A stretch of 59,634 bases of DNA from Bordetella parapertussis (GTDB taxonomy: Bacteria; Pseudomonadota; Gammaproteobacteria; Burkholderiales; Burkholderiaceae_C), in the NCBI GenBank assembly GCA_945878065.1, contig CAMDXA010000011.1:1-59634 (forward strand), written 5' to 3'. How positions within the stretch are numbered: position 1 is the first letter of the stretch; every line of letters starts with the position of its first letter. Positions 1-10,586 of this stretch are shown here, in pieces. The position numbers and the translations under genes are program-made. The notes below the pieces were generated by a model. It was not told the origin of the DNA. It searched no databases and saw only the letters and a list, made by a program, of their open reading frames with translations.

Positions 1-803
<803 letters not shown>

Positions 804-843
804 TTAAACAAGGTTGCGCTGTGTTTTCAGCGCATGAAAAATG

Positions 844-2898
844 TCAACCGCGCTGCAGCACGGCGCGCACGGTGTCGGCGACGTTTTCGGGGGTGAAGCC
901 GAAATGCTTGAACAGCACCGGGGCCGGTGCGCTTTCGCCATAAGTGTCGATGCCGACCACGGCGGACACGCCGTATTTCCACCAGCCGTCGGTGCTGCCC
1001 ATTTCGACCGCAATGCGGGGAATGCCTTTGGGCAACACCGCCGATTTGTAGGCTGTCGATTGGCGGTCAAACGTGGTGGTGCTGGGCATGGAAACCACAC
1101 GCACTGCAACTTTGTGTTCGGCCAACAGCGCTTGGGCTTTCAATGCCAACTGCACTTCAGAACCAGTGGCGATGATGACGGCTTGCGCTTTTTTGTTCAT
1201 ACCGACTTCTGACGGTTCGGCCAGCACATAAGCGCCTTTGTTGATCGCGTCCAGACCGCTGGCGTCTTTGGCTTTGCTGTCGCCCTTGGGCAGGTACGGC
1301 AGGTTTTGGCGGCTCAGCAGCAACGCGGTCGGGCGGTGGGCGTTTTGCAAAGCCACAGCCCATGCCACCGTTGTCTCAGCGGTATCCGCCGGACGCCAGA
1401 CATCCAAACCAGGAATCAGGCGCAGCGAGGCTGCATGTTCGATGGACTGGTGGGTCGGGCCGTCTTCGCCCAAACCGATGGAGTCGTGGGTGAACACATG
1501 CACCACGCGCTGCTTCATCAACGCGGCCATGCGGATGGCGTTGCGTGAATAGTCGGAGAACGTGAGGAAGGTACCGCCGTAAGGAATGAAGCCGCCGTGC
1601 AAGGTGATGCCGTTCATGATGGCAGCCATGCCGAATTCGCGCACACCGTAGTTGATGTGACGACCGCCGTGTCCGTGCTCGTCCTTGACGATGCGACCGG
1701 CCAGATCGACACGCATATTCGGTGTGGACTTGGTGTTGGTCAGGTTGGAGCCGGTCAAGTCGGCGCTGCCGCCCAGCATTTCGGGAATGGCCGCGGTGAA
1801 AGCTTCGAGTGCCAACTGGCTGGCTTTGCGGCTGGCCACGGTTTCGGCTTTGGTGTTGGCGGCGACCACTGCATCGACCACGGTTTGGTGAAAGTTTTTC
1901 GGCAACTCTCCCGCCATGCGGCGTTTGTATTCGGCGGCCAACTCGGGGTGTGCAGTTGCATACGCTTGGAACAACTGGTTCCACTGCTGTTCTTGCTGTG
2001 CGCCTTTGGTTTTGGCGTCCCAATCTGCATACACATCGGCAGGCACATGGAACGGCTCGTGTGGCCACTGAATGGCAGCGCGGGTGAGCGCAATTTCGTC
2101 TGCGCCCAAAGGCTCGCCATGCGCTTTGGCGGTGTCGACACGGTTAGGGCTGCCTTGGCCGATGTGTGTTTTGCAAGCGATCAGGGTGGGTTTGTCGGCG
2201 CTGTGCTTCGCGCTGGCGATGGCTTTTGACACCGCGTTCACATCGTGGCCATCGACCGTGATGACGTTCCAGCCGTAGGCCTTGAAACGTGCCGGTGTGT
2301 CATCGATGAACCAAGGCGTGACTTTGCCGTCGATGGAAATGCCGTTGTCGTCATACAAGGCAATCAGCTTGTTCAGCTTCCAGGCGCCAGCCAATGCGCA
2401 AGCTTCGTGGCTGATGCCCTCCATCATGCAACCGTCGCCCATGAACACATAGGTGTGGTGGTCGACGATGTCGTGGCCGGGTCGGTTGAATTCGCTGGCC
2501 AGCAGTTTTTCTGCCAGTGCCATGCCGACCGCGTTGGTGATACCCTGGCCCAGCGGGCCGGTGGTGGTTTCCACACCGGGGGTGATGCCCACTTCGGGGT
2601 GACCGGCGGTTTTGCTGTGCAACTGGCGGAAGTTTTTCAGCTCGCTCATCGGCAAGTCGTAGCCGGTGAGGTGCAGCAATGCATAGATCAACATAGAGCC
2701 GTGGCCGTTGGACAGCACAAAGCGGTCGCGGTCGGCCCAATGCGGGTGTGTTGGGTTGTGTTTCAAATGCCCGCCCCACAACGCAACGGCGATATCGGCC
2801 ATGCCCATGGGTGCGCCCGGGTGGCCCGAGTTAGCAAGTTGAACCGCATCCATTGCCAATGCGCGAATCGCACTGGCCATTTGTTGTTGGTTGGCCAT
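844..2898 (-). CDS. tkt: Transketolase
   Basis: Thiamine-diphosphate enzyme of the non-oxidative pentose phosphate pathway that moves two-carbon ketol units between sugar phosphates. The protein has 684 residues, within the usual 660-690 range. It shows the N-terminal [12 protein letters not shown] segment, the ThDP-binding GDGCMMEG motif near residue 155, the pyrimidine-domain segment [14 protein letters not shown] carrying the catalytic glutamate, and [15 protein letters not shown]. The ATG at 2898 is preceded by GGAG at good spacing. It lies directly upstream of gap on the same strand, a common arrangement in Burkholderiales. Confidence 0.97.
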   Translation of the reverse strand: MANQQQMASAIRALAMDAVQLANSGHPGAPMGMADIAVALWGGHLKHNPTHPHWADRDRFVLSNGHGSMLIYALLHLTGYDLPMSELKNFRQLHSKTAGHPEVGITPGVETTTGPLGQGITNAVGMALAEKLLASEFNRPGHDIVDHHTYVFMGDGCMMEGISHEACALAGAWKLNKLIALYDDNGISIDGKVTPWFIDDTPARFKAYGWNVITVDGHDVNAVSKAIASAKHSADKPTLIACKTHIGQGSPNRVDTAKAHGEPLGADEIALTRAAIQWPHEPFHVPADVYADWDAKTKGAQQEQQWNQLFQAYATAHPELAAEYKRRMAGELPKNFHQTVVDAVVAANTKAETVASRKASQLALEAFTAAIPEMLGGSADLTGSNLTNTKSTPNMRVDLAGRIVKDEHGHGGRHINYGVREFGMAAIMNGITLHGGFIPYGGTFLTFSDYSRNAIRMAALMKQRVVHVFTHDSIGLGEDGPTHQSIEHAASLRLIPGLDVWRPADTAETTVAWAVALQNAHRPTALLLSRQNLPYLPKGDSKAKDASGLDAINKGAYVLAEPSEVGMNKKAQAVIIATGSEVQLALKAQALLAEHKVAVRVVSMPSTTTFDRQSTAYKSAVLPKGIPRIAVEMGSTDGWWKYGVSAVVGIDTYGESAPAPVLFKHFGFTPENVADTVRAVLQRG

Positions 2899-3041
2899 GG
2901 GAGGCTCCGTATTTAGGGGGGTGTTGAGGGGAACCTAACATTTTAACCAAACCTGCCGGGCGCGGCTGTTTGGCCTAGCACAGAGGTTTTGGCAGGTGCA
3001 ATGAGCGGTATTGAGTCAATCAAGCTGACTGCAGGCAAGCC

Positions 3042-3851
3042 GTGTCTGGCTACACTCGCAACACTGTGACTTTGAACGCGCACACAAAATCTTTTTCAGG
3101 TCCGGCCCGGGCCATGGTGTTGGCCGCCGGTCGCGGCGAGCGCATGCGCCCGCTCACCGACACCAGCCCCAAACCGCTGTTGCAAGTGCGCGGTTTCCCT
3201 TTGCTTTGGTATCCCTTGCAGTCTTTGGCGCAGGCAGGTGTGTCGGCAACGGTTATCAATACCGGTTGGCTGGGCGAACAGATCGAGCCGGCTTTCGGGT
3301 CTTACTTGGATTCCTATTCATTGGCTTTTGCGTCTGTTGCAACTACCGCTTCGACTCACCCTATGCGCCTGCTTTACTCGCACGAAGGACGCGGTGCAGG
3401 CGAAGCACTTGAAACCGCAGGCGGCATAGTGCGCGCTTTACCGCTGCTTGACGAAGTGTTCTGGGTGGCGGCGGGCGATGTGTTTGCGCCCGAGTTTGAT
3501 TTTTCTCCGAGTAGCTATGAACGGTTTATAACCAGTACTTCGCTGGCTCATATTTGGCTGGTGCCCAACCCGGTGCACAACCCCGGCGGGGACTTTGGTT
3601 TTTCAAGCGACGGCTTGGCCTTGAATTTTTCCGGGCCGCTCTACACCTTCAGCACCATCGCTTTATACAAACGCGCTTTCTTCGAATCAGACTGGTGCCC
3701 GATTCCTCCCGGCAACCCCGAAGGCGTGAAAGCACCGTTAGCCCCAATGCTTCGCGCGGCCATGGGCCGTGGACTGGTGAGCGCTTCTTTGTATGAAGGC
3801 CTGTGGGTGGATGTGGGCACGCCCGAGCGATTGGCGCTCTTGAACAATTAG
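3042..3851 (+). CDS. murU: MurU-type sugar-1-phosphate nucleotidyltransferase
   Basis: Probable N-acetylmuramate-1-phosphate uridylyltransferase of the peptidoglycan recycling shunt, forming UDP-MurNAc and bypassing MurA/MurB. The nucleotidyltransferase signature MVLAAGRGERMRPLTD is followed by SPKPLL, the uridylyl-transfer motif. The substrate call rests on resemblance to the MurU subfamily; a related glucose- or mannose-1-phosphate transferase remains possible. The start is uncertain: GTG 3042, GTG 3066 and ATG 3114 are all in frame, and homologues usually begin just before the AMVLAAG motif. The kinase that normally acts before MurU (AmgK) lies about 44 kb away at 47761-48882. The gene ends shortly before pepP. 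Confidence 0.82.
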   Translation: MSGYTRNTVTLNAHTKSFSGPARAMVLAAGRGERMRPLTDTSPKPLLQVRGFPLLWYPLQSLAQAGVSATVINTGWLGEQIEPAFGSYLDSYSLAFASVATTASTHPMRLLYSHEGRGAGEALETAGGIVRALPLLDEVFWVAAGDVFAPEFDFSPSSYERFITSTSLAHIWLVPNPVHNPGGDFGFSSDGLALNFSGPLYTFSTIALYKRAFFESDWCPIPPGNPEGVKAPLAPMLRAAMGRGLVSASLYEGLWVDVGTPERLALLNN

Positions 3852-3935
3852 CCACCCTTTGCTTTGAATGGCTTGTATGAAAGCCTATTCCTCTTTTTGA
3901 ACACTCAGATGCAACACCGCTCCTACAATTCCTCT

Positions 3936-5318
3936 ATGACTTCTATTTACGCAAATCGCCGCGCCGCTTTGGCCAAACAATTGGGCACTGGTGGTGTCGC
4001 CATCATCCCGACCGCGCCCGAGCGTGCCCGCAACCGTGACGCTGATTTTCCGTACCGCCACGACAGTTATTTTTATTACCTGACCGGCTTTACCGAACCC
4101 AATGCTTGGCTGGTCATCGAAGCCGACGGACGCAGCAGCTTGTTTTGCCAACCCAAAGACTTGGAACGCGAAATTTGGGACGGCATACGTTTGGGCCCGC
4201 AAGCCGCACCTGCCGTCTTAGGCGTGAACCAAGCATTTTCTGTCGCTGAGTTGGACGCACAAATACCGAAACTATTGGAAAACCAAACCAGCGTCTGGTA
4301 CCCGTTTGCCACCCACGAGGCGATGTCATCGCAGATAGAAATCTGGTTGAACAAAGTACGGGCCCGTGCGCGAATGGGCGTGTCATGTCCTTCAGTTCAA
4401 CAAGACCTGTGTGTATTGCTGGATGAAATGCGTCTGGTGAAAGACGCGCACGAACAAGACACCATGCGCCGTGCCGCGCAGATCAGCGCCGCCGCCCATG
4501 TTCGCGCCATGCAATTGAGTGCGCGCATGTTGCGTGATGGCCAGGATGTGCGCGAATACCATTTGGAAGCCCAGTTGCTGCACGAGTTTCGTCGCCACGG
4601 CTCGCAGTTTCCCGCTTACACCTCCATCGTCGCGGCCGGTGCCAACGCCTGTGTCTTGCATTACCGGGCCGATACCGCGCCTGTGCGCAACGGCGAACTG
4701 GTGCTGATAGACGCCGGTTGCGAGCTCGACGGTTATGCCTCCGACATCACGCGCACATTTCCGGCCAATGGCAAGTTCACCGGCCCGCAACGTGCGCTCT
4801 ACGACATCGTGCTGGCTGCGCAATACGCCGCCGCTGACGCTACCAAAGCAGGTGCGCGTTTCAACGACCCGCACAACGCCGCATTGAAAGTACTGTCGCA
4901 AGGCCTGTTGGATGTCGGCCTGTTGTCACACGACAAACACGGCTCGCTGGATGATGTGCTGGAGAAAAAAGCCTATTTCCCGTTTTACATGCACCGCACC
5001 AGCCACTGGTTGGGCATGGATGTGCACGATTGCGGCAGCTATGTCGAGCCCGGCGAGGCCAACACCGAGCCGCCCAAGGCTGACCCGGTCACCGGCGTGG
5101 TGGTGCAAGCCCGCCCCAGCCGCGTGCTGCACCCGGGCATGGTGCTGACGCTAGAGCCGGGGCTTTACGTGCGCCCAGGCGCGGGCGTACCCGAGCAGTT
5201 CTGGCACATAGGCATTCGAATTGAAGACGATGCCATCGTCACGGCCAGTGGTTGCGAGCTGATCAGCCGGGGTGTGCCCGTGGATGCGGATGAGATTGAG
5301 GCGTTGATGCGGGATTGA
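3936..5318 (+). CDS. pepP: Xaa-Pro aminopeptidase (aminopeptidase P)
   Basis: Metallopeptidase that removes N-terminal residues preceding proline. The N-terminal domain begins MTSIYANRRAALAKQLG and contains the typical DADFPYRHDSYFYYLTGF segment. The C-terminal pita-bread domain carries the metal ligands: DAGCELDGYASDITRTFP (two Asp), HRTSHWLGMDVHD (His), LEPGLY (Glu) and IRIEDD (Glu). I chose ATG 3936 because it matches the usual family N-terminus and gives 460 residues; in-frame ATGs at 3864 and 3909 would add up to 24 residues. No clear Shine-Dalgarno separates these options. The gene follows murU by about 85 bp. Confidence 0.95.
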   Translation: MTSIYANRRAALAKQLGTGGVAIIPTAPERARNRDADFPYRHDSYFYYLTGFTEPNAWLVIEADGRSSLFCQPKDLEREIWDGIRLGPQAAPAVLGVNQAFSVAELDAQIPKLLENQTSVWYPFATHEAMSSQIEIWLNKVRARARMGVSCPSVQQDLCVLLDEMRLVKDAHEQDTMRRAAQISAAAHVRAMQLSARMLRDGQDVREYHLEAQLLHEFRRHGSQFPAYTSIVAAGANACVLHYRADTAPVRNGELVLIDAGCELDGYASDITRTFPANGKFTGPQRALYDIVLAAQYAAADATKAGARFNDPHNAALKVLSQGLLDVGLLSHDKHGSLDDVLEKKAYFPFYMHRTSHWLGMDVHDCGSYVEPGEANTEPPKADPVTGVVVQARPSRVLHPGMVLTLEPGLYVRPGAGVPEQFWHIGIRIEDDAIVTASGCELISRGVPVDADEIEALMRD

Positions 5319-5361
5319 TAGAAATCCCAGACTTAATAGCCTCTATCAATGAATTAGCAAC

Positions 5362-5387
5362 AATCAATTGGCTATTTAAATCAATTG
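5362..5387 (+). promoter_or_regulatory. Direct repeat in the AT-rich promoter region of the rubrerythrin operon
   Basis: The 9-mer AATCAATTG occurs at 5362-5370 and again at 5379-5387, a 17-bp period. The region is much richer in A+T than the flanking genes. A weak promoter-like pair, TTGGCT and TATCAT with 18 bp between, overlaps and follows the repeats. This could be a regulator-binding site for the redox operon that starts at 5439; the regulator is unknown. Confidence 0.3.
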
Positions 5388-5438
5388 TCCCTATCATTTC
5401 TCCTGTTCTGATTCATTTCATCAATCACAGGAGTTTTT

Positions 5439-5921
5439 ATGAGTACCCAACAGCGCCCAGAGATCAAAACCATGGCCAACCTTGTAGCCGCCTTTGCCGG
5501 CGAATCCATGGCCCACACCAAGTACCGTTATTTCGCCCGTATCGCCCGCGCCATGGGCGACGAGGAAACCGCCCGCACGTTTGAGGAAACTGCCGACCAA
5601 GAGTTGCAACATGCGTTTGGTCACCTGGATTTGCTCTACCCCAAAGCCGACATGACACCGGCCAAGGCTTTGCAAATTGCCATCGATGGCGAAACTTACG
5701 AGTACACCGAGATGTACCCGTCATTTCGCCGTTCCGCCGAAGAGGAGGGCAATGCAGCCGCCGTGGCGGAAATGAACGGGCAAATCGAAGAATCCAGAGT
5801 GCACGCAGCGCAATTTGCCGCCACCTTGGCCAAGGCACAAAAACGCTTTGCCGCATTGGCCAAAGTGGAAGAGCGCCACGCCAACCATTACAAAGCACGC
5901 TTGCAACAAGCCACGGCCTGA
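5439..5921 (+). CDS. rbr: Rubrerythrin (lacking its own rubredoxin domain)
   Basis: Non-heme di-iron protein that reduces hydrogen peroxide to water. The 160 residues form the four-helix ferritin-like domain. Likely iron ligands fall in [25 protein letters not shown] and [10 protein letters not shown] (ExxH-type motifs). The classical C-terminal rubredoxin domain is absent; a separate rubredoxin gene follows 56 bp downstream and a rubredoxin reductase after that, so the electron path NAD(P)H to reductase to rubredoxin to rubrerythrin can be read from gene order. The start at 5439 has a strong CAGGAG Shine-Dalgarno. Confidence 0.93.
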   Translation: MSTQQRPEIKTMANLVAAFAGESMAHTKYRYFARIARAMGDEETARTFEETADQELQHAFGHLDLLYPKADMTPAKALQIAIDGETYEYTEMYPSFRRSAEEEGNAAAVAEMNGQIEESRVHAAQFAATLAKAQKRFAALAKVEERHANHYKARLQQATA

Positions 5922-5977
5922 TTCGCTGCGTTGGCGATACTCCACCCTTTTTATTACGCTTATTTCAGGAGCAATCT

Positions 5978-6154
5978 ATGAGCAACTCTTTCAACACCTA
6001 TGTTTGCATCGTGTGCGGTTTCATTTACGACGAAGCCGCCGGCCGTCCCGAAGACAAGATCGCAGCGGGCACCCGCTGGGCCGATGTGCCCGCGGACTGG
6101 ACCTGCCCGGACTGCGGCGTGGCCAAGGCCGATTTTGAAATGGTCGAGGTCTGA
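5978..6154 (+). CDS. Rubredoxin
   Basis: Small iron electron carrier of 58 residues. Two CxxCG knuckles, [10 protein letters not shown] and [16 protein letters not shown], supply the four cysteine ligands for one iron. The start ATG at 5978 is preceded by TCAGGAGC at good spacing. It lies between rubrerythrin and a FAD-dependent reductase whose ATG begins 2 bp after this stop codon, so the three are almost certainly translated from one mRNA. Confidence 0.95.
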   Translation: MSNSFNTYVCIVCGFIYDEAAGRPEDKIAAGTRWADVPADWTCPDCGVAKADFEMVEV

Positions 6155-6156
6155 AC

Positions 6157-7299
6157 ATGACTGACGCCCCCGTGGTGGTGCTGGGCAGTGGCTTGGCCGG
6201 CTGGACCAGCATCAAAGAATTTCGCAAGCATGACAGCCAAACCCCGGTGGTGCTGGTCACGGCTTCCTCGGGGGACGCCTATCCCAAACCGGCCTTGTCC
6301 ACCGCATTTGCCCAAGGCAAGTCTGCCCAGCAATTGGTCAATGGCTTGGCTGCTGACTTGGCCGCAAGTTTGAATGTGCAATGCCATACCCATTCGCACG
6401 CCCATGGCTTGCATCTGGCGAACCATGAACTGCATACCGACACGCAGGTGTTTTCCTACAGTCGTTTGGTGCTGGCCATGGGTGCCGATCCGATTCGGCT
6501 GCCGTTGGAGGGCGATGCCGCTGACCGCGTCTTGTCAGTCAACCAATGGGCGGATTACGCGCTGCTGCGTGAGCGTTTGCAGCCTGGAGCAAAGGTCTTG
6601 ATCATGGGTGCGGGTTTGATCGGCTGTGAATTCGCCAATGACTTGGCGGGCGCGGGCTTTCAAGTGCATGTGGTGGACCCGGCAACGCGTCCTTTGGCGG
6701 CCTTGCTGCCAGAGGCGGCCAGCGCGCCATTGCAGCAGGCGCTTGGCGCTTTGGGCGTGGTCTGGCATTTGAACGACCGCGTCACCAGCGTTTCGCACCA
6801 AGGCCCCGCCTTGCTGGCGCATTTGCACGGCGGTGAAACATTGCAAGTGGACATGGTGCTCAGTGCCATTGGTTTGCGGCCCGACACCGCGTGGCTGGCG
6901 CAGGCCGGTTTGGCTTGTGACCGCGGGGTGCTGGTGAACCATCAATTGCAAACCAGCGACCCGCATGTTTATGCCTTGGGCGATGTGGCGCAATATGCGT
7001 CTGCAGGTGACCGCGTCTTGCCCTATGTCATGCCCATCATGACTGCCGCGCGGGCGTTGGGTGCGACGCTGGCGGGCACGCCGACCGACGTTGTCTTCCC
7101 CGTCATGCCAGTGGCGGTAAAAACACCGGCCTTTGCCCTGTTGCTGGCCTTGCCTGAGCCGGGCACTGTGGGCAACTGGCAAACCAGCGAAGAGCATGTC
7201 TGGCGATTTATGTCGGACGATGGCCGCTGCCGCGGCTTTGTTCTTGGCGGCAAACAAACCGCCTTGCGCGCCAAGGCCATGCAATGGCTGGCCGCTTGA
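6157..7299 (+). CDS. Rubredoxin-NAD(P)H reductase (FAD-dependent)
   Basis: Flavoprotein of 380 residues that most likely transfers electrons from NAD(P)H to the rubredoxin encoded immediately upstream. The FAD-binding Rossmann motif VVLGSGLAGW is at the N-terminus, a second nucleotide-binding motif (IMGAGLIGCEFANDLAGAG) lies near residue 150, and the FAD motif VYALGDVAQY near residue 270. The size and lack of an added C-terminal domain fit the rubredoxin reductase/AlkT-like family rather than ferredoxin reductases. The assignment depends partly on operon context, since related NADH oxidoreductases share these motifs. Confidence 0.88.
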   Translation: MTDAPVVVLGSGLAGWTSIKEFRKHDSQTPVVLVTASSGDAYPKPALSTAFAQGKSAQQLVNGLAADLAASLNVQCHTHSHAHGLHLANHELHTDTQVFSYSRLVLAMGADPIRLPLEGDAADRVLSVNQWADYALLRERLQPGAKVLIMGAGLIGCEFANDLAGAGFQVHVVDPATRPLAALLPEAASAPLQQALGALGVVWHLNDRVTSVSHQGPALLAHLHGGETLQVDMVLSAIGLRPDTAWLAQAGLACDRGVLVNHQLQTSDPHVYALGDVAQYASAGDRVLPYVMPIMTAARALGATLAGTPTDVVFPVMPVAVKTPAFALLLALPEPGTVGNWQTSEEHVWRFMSDDGRCRGFVLGGKQTALRAKAMQWLAA

Positions 7300-7380
7300 A
7301 GACACCCGCCGGACGCGGCAAGCGCTGAGGCAGTGGGGGCAGTTGTTCGTTGTATGCTCGGATAAATTTCCCTCTGCACC

Positions 7381-8013
7381 ATGCCCGCCCTTTTGACACA
7401 CGTACGTTTCGCGATTTTTCTGCTCGCCGCTGGCATGCTGGCAGGCCCTGCGATGGCAGAAACCAGCTTGTGGGGCGGTCGTCCCGAGTTCGGTGTGGAA
7501 TACGAGCATGAAAAGATGGGGGATAAGGTGAGCCATGGCAATGGACTCACACTGATTCCGAGCCTGAGTTTCAAAACCGGACCGATACACCGCATTGACC
7601 TCTTGGTGGAAGGCGAACGCGACAAGGAAGTCGACAGCGGCGTCACCAGTTTCAGCAATGTCTACAAACTTGCGGTGCGGGTGCGAAAAAATGTGCCCCT
7701 CAAAGGCGACTTGGGCATGTACTTTCGCGGCTTGATCGGGCATGCCAACGATGCCGGCGAAAAATATATTTACGGCTACAGTGAAGCTTCCTTGCGCTAT
7801 GAACGCGGGTTTTTCGGCTTCATCATGGGCGTCAGGGTGCAACGCGCTTTAGATGGCACCAGCGGTCATGATGTCAACAAATTCCGTTTAGGGCCCAGCT
7901 TTGACATTGGCGAGCACCACGAATTGGAATTCCGTTGGGCCCGCTCCTGGGAAGCGCATACCCACGTTCACGAAAGCGATTCATACATTGCTGAATACAC
8001 CTACAAATTTTGA
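7381..8013 (+). CDS. Putative outer-membrane beta-barrel protein
   Basis: A 210-residue protein of unknown function. The N-terminus is a signal peptide (hydrophobic FAIFLLAAGMLAG, cleavage likely after AMA). The mature part alternates hydrophobic and polar residues over many short segments and ends in aromatic residues (TYKF), as outer-membrane barrels do. Its size is compatible with a small KdgM-like porin of about 10-12 strands, but I see no specific substrate motif. It lies between the rubredoxin reductase and maeB, all on the plus strand. No obvious Shine-Dalgarno supports the ATG, although the signal peptide does. Confidence 0.7.
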   Translation: MPALLTHVRFAIFLLAAGMLAGPAMAETSLWGGRPEFGVEYEHEKMGDKVSHGNGLTLIPSLSFKTGPIHRIDLLVEGERDKEVDSGVTSFSNVYKLAVRVRKNVPLKGDLGMYFRGLIGHANDAGEKYIYGYSEASLRYERGFFGFIMGVRVQRALDGTSGHDVNKFRLGPSFDIGEHHELEFRWARSWEAHTHVHESDSYIAEYTYKF

Positions 8014-8037
8014 GCTTGCCTTGACCGAAAGATATGC

Positions 8038-10359
8038 ATGAGTGATTCCAAAGTGGCCGCCAACGACCACACCAGTCCACAAGCCCGCGCCCAATTGCGC
8101 AAAGCCGCGCTTGAGTACCACGAGTTCCCCACGCCCGGCAAAGTTGCCATTCAGGCCACCAAGCAACTGGTCAACCAACACGACCTGTCGCTGGCATATT
8201 CCCCCGGCGTGGCCGCACCTTGTGAAGAAATTGTCAAAGACCCGAACAACGCCTACAAGTACACCAGCCGGGGCAATTTGGTGGCGGTGATCACCAATGG
8301 CACAGCGGTGCTTGGTCTGGGCGATATCGGCCCGCTGGCCGCCAAACCCGTGATGGAAGGCAAAGGGGTACTGTTCAAAAAATTCGCCGGTATCGATGTG
8401 TTCGATATCGAGATCAATGAAAAAGACCCCGACAAACTGGTCGACATCATTGCGTCACTAGAGCCGACTTTCGGCGGCATCAATTTAGAAGACATCAAAG
8501 CACCGGATTGTTTTTATGTTGAGCGCAAACTGCGCGAGCGCATGAAGATACCGGTGTTCCATGACGACCAGCACGGCACCGCGATCGTGGTGGGCGCGGC
8601 CATCCTCAACGGCCTCAAAGTGGTGGGCAAGGACATCGCCCAAGTGAAATTGGTCGCTTCTGGCGCAGGCGCGGCGGCCTTGGCTTGCTTGGGCATGCTG
8701 GTGAAACTGGGCATGCCGCGCAGCAATATTTGGGTGACTGACTTGGCAGGCGTGGTGTTTGAGGGCCGCACAGAATTGATGGATGAGGACAAAATTCAGT
8801 TTGTGCAAAAAACCTCGGCCCGCACTTTGGGCGAGGTGATCGCCGACGCGGATGTGTTCCTGGGCCTGTCCGCCGGTGGCGTGCTCAAACCCGAGATGGT
8901 CAAGGCCATGGCGGCTCGCCCTTTGATTTTGGCCTTGGCCAATCCGACCCCTGAAATATTGCCCGAAGAAGTCTTGCAAGTGCGGGACGACGCCATCATG
9001 GCCACCGGTCGCACCGACTACCCGAACCAGGTCAACAACGTCTTGTGTTTTCCGTATATTTTTCGCGGCGCACTCGACGCAGGTGCGTCCACCATCACGC
9101 CGGAAATGGAAGTGGCTGCGGTGCATGCCATTGCTGAATTGGCACAAGCCGAGCAAAGTGAAGTGGTCGCGGCGGCGTACGCAGGAGAGAACCTGGCGTT
9201 TGGCCCCGAGTACCTGATTCCTAAACCGTTTGACCCGCGCCTGATGATGAAAATTGCGCCAGCGGTGGTGCAAGCGGCCATTGCCAGCGGCGTGGCACAG
9301 CGTCCGATCACCGACATGGACGCTTATCGCGAAAGATTGCAGTCTCTGGTGTATGCCTCAGGCGCGGCGATGAAGCCCATCTTCAGTGCGGCCAAACGCG
9401 GCAACAAAAAACGCATTTGCTTTTCCGAAGGCGAAGACGAACGCGTGCTGCGCGCCGCGCAAATTGTGCGGGACGAAGGTTTGGCCCATCCGATTTTGAT
9501 TGGCCGCCCATCCGTGATCAGCCAACGCATCGAACGTTTTGGTCTGCGTTTGACTGAAGGTGTTGACTACCAAGTCGTCAATGTAGAGGACGACCACCGC
9601 TACCGCGACTTCTGGCAAAGCTACCACGCCATGACCGAGCGCAAGGGCGTGACGCAACAACTGGCCAAGATTGATATGCGCCGTCGCTTAACTTTGATTG
9701 GTTGCATGATGGTGCACAAGGGCGAAGCCGACGGTTTGATTTGCGGCACTTGGTCCACACCTGACGCGCATTTGAAGTATGTGGACCAAGTCATCGGTTT
9801 GCGCCCGGGTGTCAGCACTTATGCCTGCATGAATGCACTGCTGCTGCCCGAGCGCCAGCTGTTTTTGGTGGACACACACATCAACTACGACCCCAGCGCC
9901 GAGCAATTGGCCGAGATCACGGTAATGGCCGCCGAAGAAATGAAGCGCTTTGGTGTGGTGCCCAAAGCCGCGCTGCTGTCGCATTCCAATTTCGGCAGCA
10001 GCAACCATCCCACCGCGCTGAAAATGCGCCGCACATTGGCCTTGGTGCGAGATCTTGCGCCTTGGCTTGAAATTGACGGCGAAATGCATGCCGATGTGGC
10101 GATTGACACCGTGGCCCGCCAAGCGCTCATGCCCCACACCACGCTGTTGTCTGACGCCAATTTGCTGGTGCTACCAAACCTGGATGCCGCCAATATCACC
10201 TACAACTTGCTCAAAACTGCAGCTGGCGGCAATATCGCCATTGGTCCGGTATTGCTGGGCGCAGCCAAACAGGTGCAAATACTGACGGCCAGCACCACCG
10301 TGCGCCGAATTGTGAACATGACCGCCATTGCTGTGGCTGACATCAACGCTGTACGCTAA
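8038..10359 (+). CDS. maeB: NADP-dependent malic enzyme with C-terminal phosphotransacetylase-like domain
   Basis: Oxidatively decarboxylates malate to pyruvate, producing NADPH and feeding gluconeogenesis or acetyl-CoA supply. Of 773 residues, about 1-430 form the malic enzyme domain ([12 protein letters not shown], the metal/acid segment [19 protein letters not shown], the nucleotide fold [16 protein letters not shown] near residue 206, ALANPTPE). About 440-773 form a phosphate acetyltransferase-like domain ([28 protein letters not shown]). In this family the second domain is usually regulatory, binding acetyl-CoA, rather than an active acetyltransferase. The length is normal for MaeB. Confidence 0.96.
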   Translation: MSDSKVAANDHTSPQARAQLRKAALEYHEFPTPGKVAIQATKQLVNQHDLSLAYSPGVAAPCEEIVKDPNNAYKYTSRGNLVAVITNGTAVLGLGDIGPLAAKPVMEGKGVLFKKFAGIDVFDIEINEKDPDKLVDIIASLEPTFGGINLEDIKAPDCFYVERKLRERMKIPVFHDDQHGTAIVVGAAILNGLKVVGKDIAQVKLVASGAGAAALACLGMLVKLGMPRSNIWVTDLAGVVFEGRTELMDEDKIQFVQKTSARTLGEVIADADVFLGLSAGGVLKPEMVKAMAARPLILALANPTPEILPEEVLQVRDDAIMATGRTDYPNQVNNVLCFPYIFRGALDAGASTITPEMEVAAVHAIAELAQAEQSEVVAAAYAGENLAFGPEYLIPKPFDPRLMMKIAPAVVQAAIASGVAQRPITDMDAYRERLQSLVYASGAAMKPIFSAAKRGNKKRICFSEGEDERVLRAAQIVRDEGLAHPILIGRPSVISQRIERFGLRLTEGVDYQVVNVEDDHRYRDFWQSYHAMTERKGVTQQLAKIDMRRRLTLIGCMMVHKGEADGLICGTWSTPDAHLKYVDQVIGLRPGVSTYACMNALLLPERQLFLVDTHINYDPSAEQLAEITVMAAEEMKRFGVVPKAALLSHSNFGSSNHPTALKMRRTLALVRDLAPWLEIDGEMHADVAIDTVARQALMPHTTLLSDANLLVLPNLDAANITYNLLKTAAGGNIAIGPVLLGAAKQVQILTASTTVRRIVNMTAIAVADINAVR

Positions 10360-10471
10360 AGCTTTAATCGCAAGTGTGCGAACACTCACATAGATGACTT
10401 TTCCCTGTCATCAACGCTGCTACCCCTGACGATCCTTGCAAATTTGGCGGCTTTGCAAGATAATCTTACAT

Positions 10472-10569
10472 CGAGTTTTTCGGGTTAACCCGAGTTTGTA
10501 AACCGGCTGCAGTCTGACGTAACCGATTTGTTGACAACTTATCCACAGTTTCAGCGTTTTACAAACTCG
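10472..10569 (+). promoter_or_regulatory. Palindrome-rich control region of the barstar-family gene, with a consensus DnaA box
   Basis: The region contains CGAGTTT at 10472-10478 and again at 10491-10497, a perfect 12-bp palindrome CGGGTTAACCCG at 10481-10492, and a perfect 12-bp inverted repeat, CGAGTTTGTAAA (10491-10502) against TTTACAAACTCG (10558-10569). Between the inverted arms lies TTGACA (10531-10536), a good -35 candidate, overlapped downstream by the consensus DnaA box TTATCCACA (10539-10547). I see no convincing -10. The right arm ends 17 bp before the start codon at 10587. This looks like a multi-site operator; the factor that binds it is unknown. Confidence 0.55.
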
Positions 10570-10586
10570 ACATTTGCAGGAATACC

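Noticed and set aside
816..833. Hairpin between tkt and gap
   Set aside because: Six-bp stem without a T-run in either direction; it lies inside a probable operon.
6535..7842. 435-codon open frame on the minus strand
   Set aside because: It runs antisense across the rubredoxin reductase and outer-membrane protein genes and has no family resemblance.
10539..10547. DnaA box as a second origin
   Set aside because: A single box without a cluster or A+T-rich unwinding stretch; it sits in a promoter region, so regulation is more likely.
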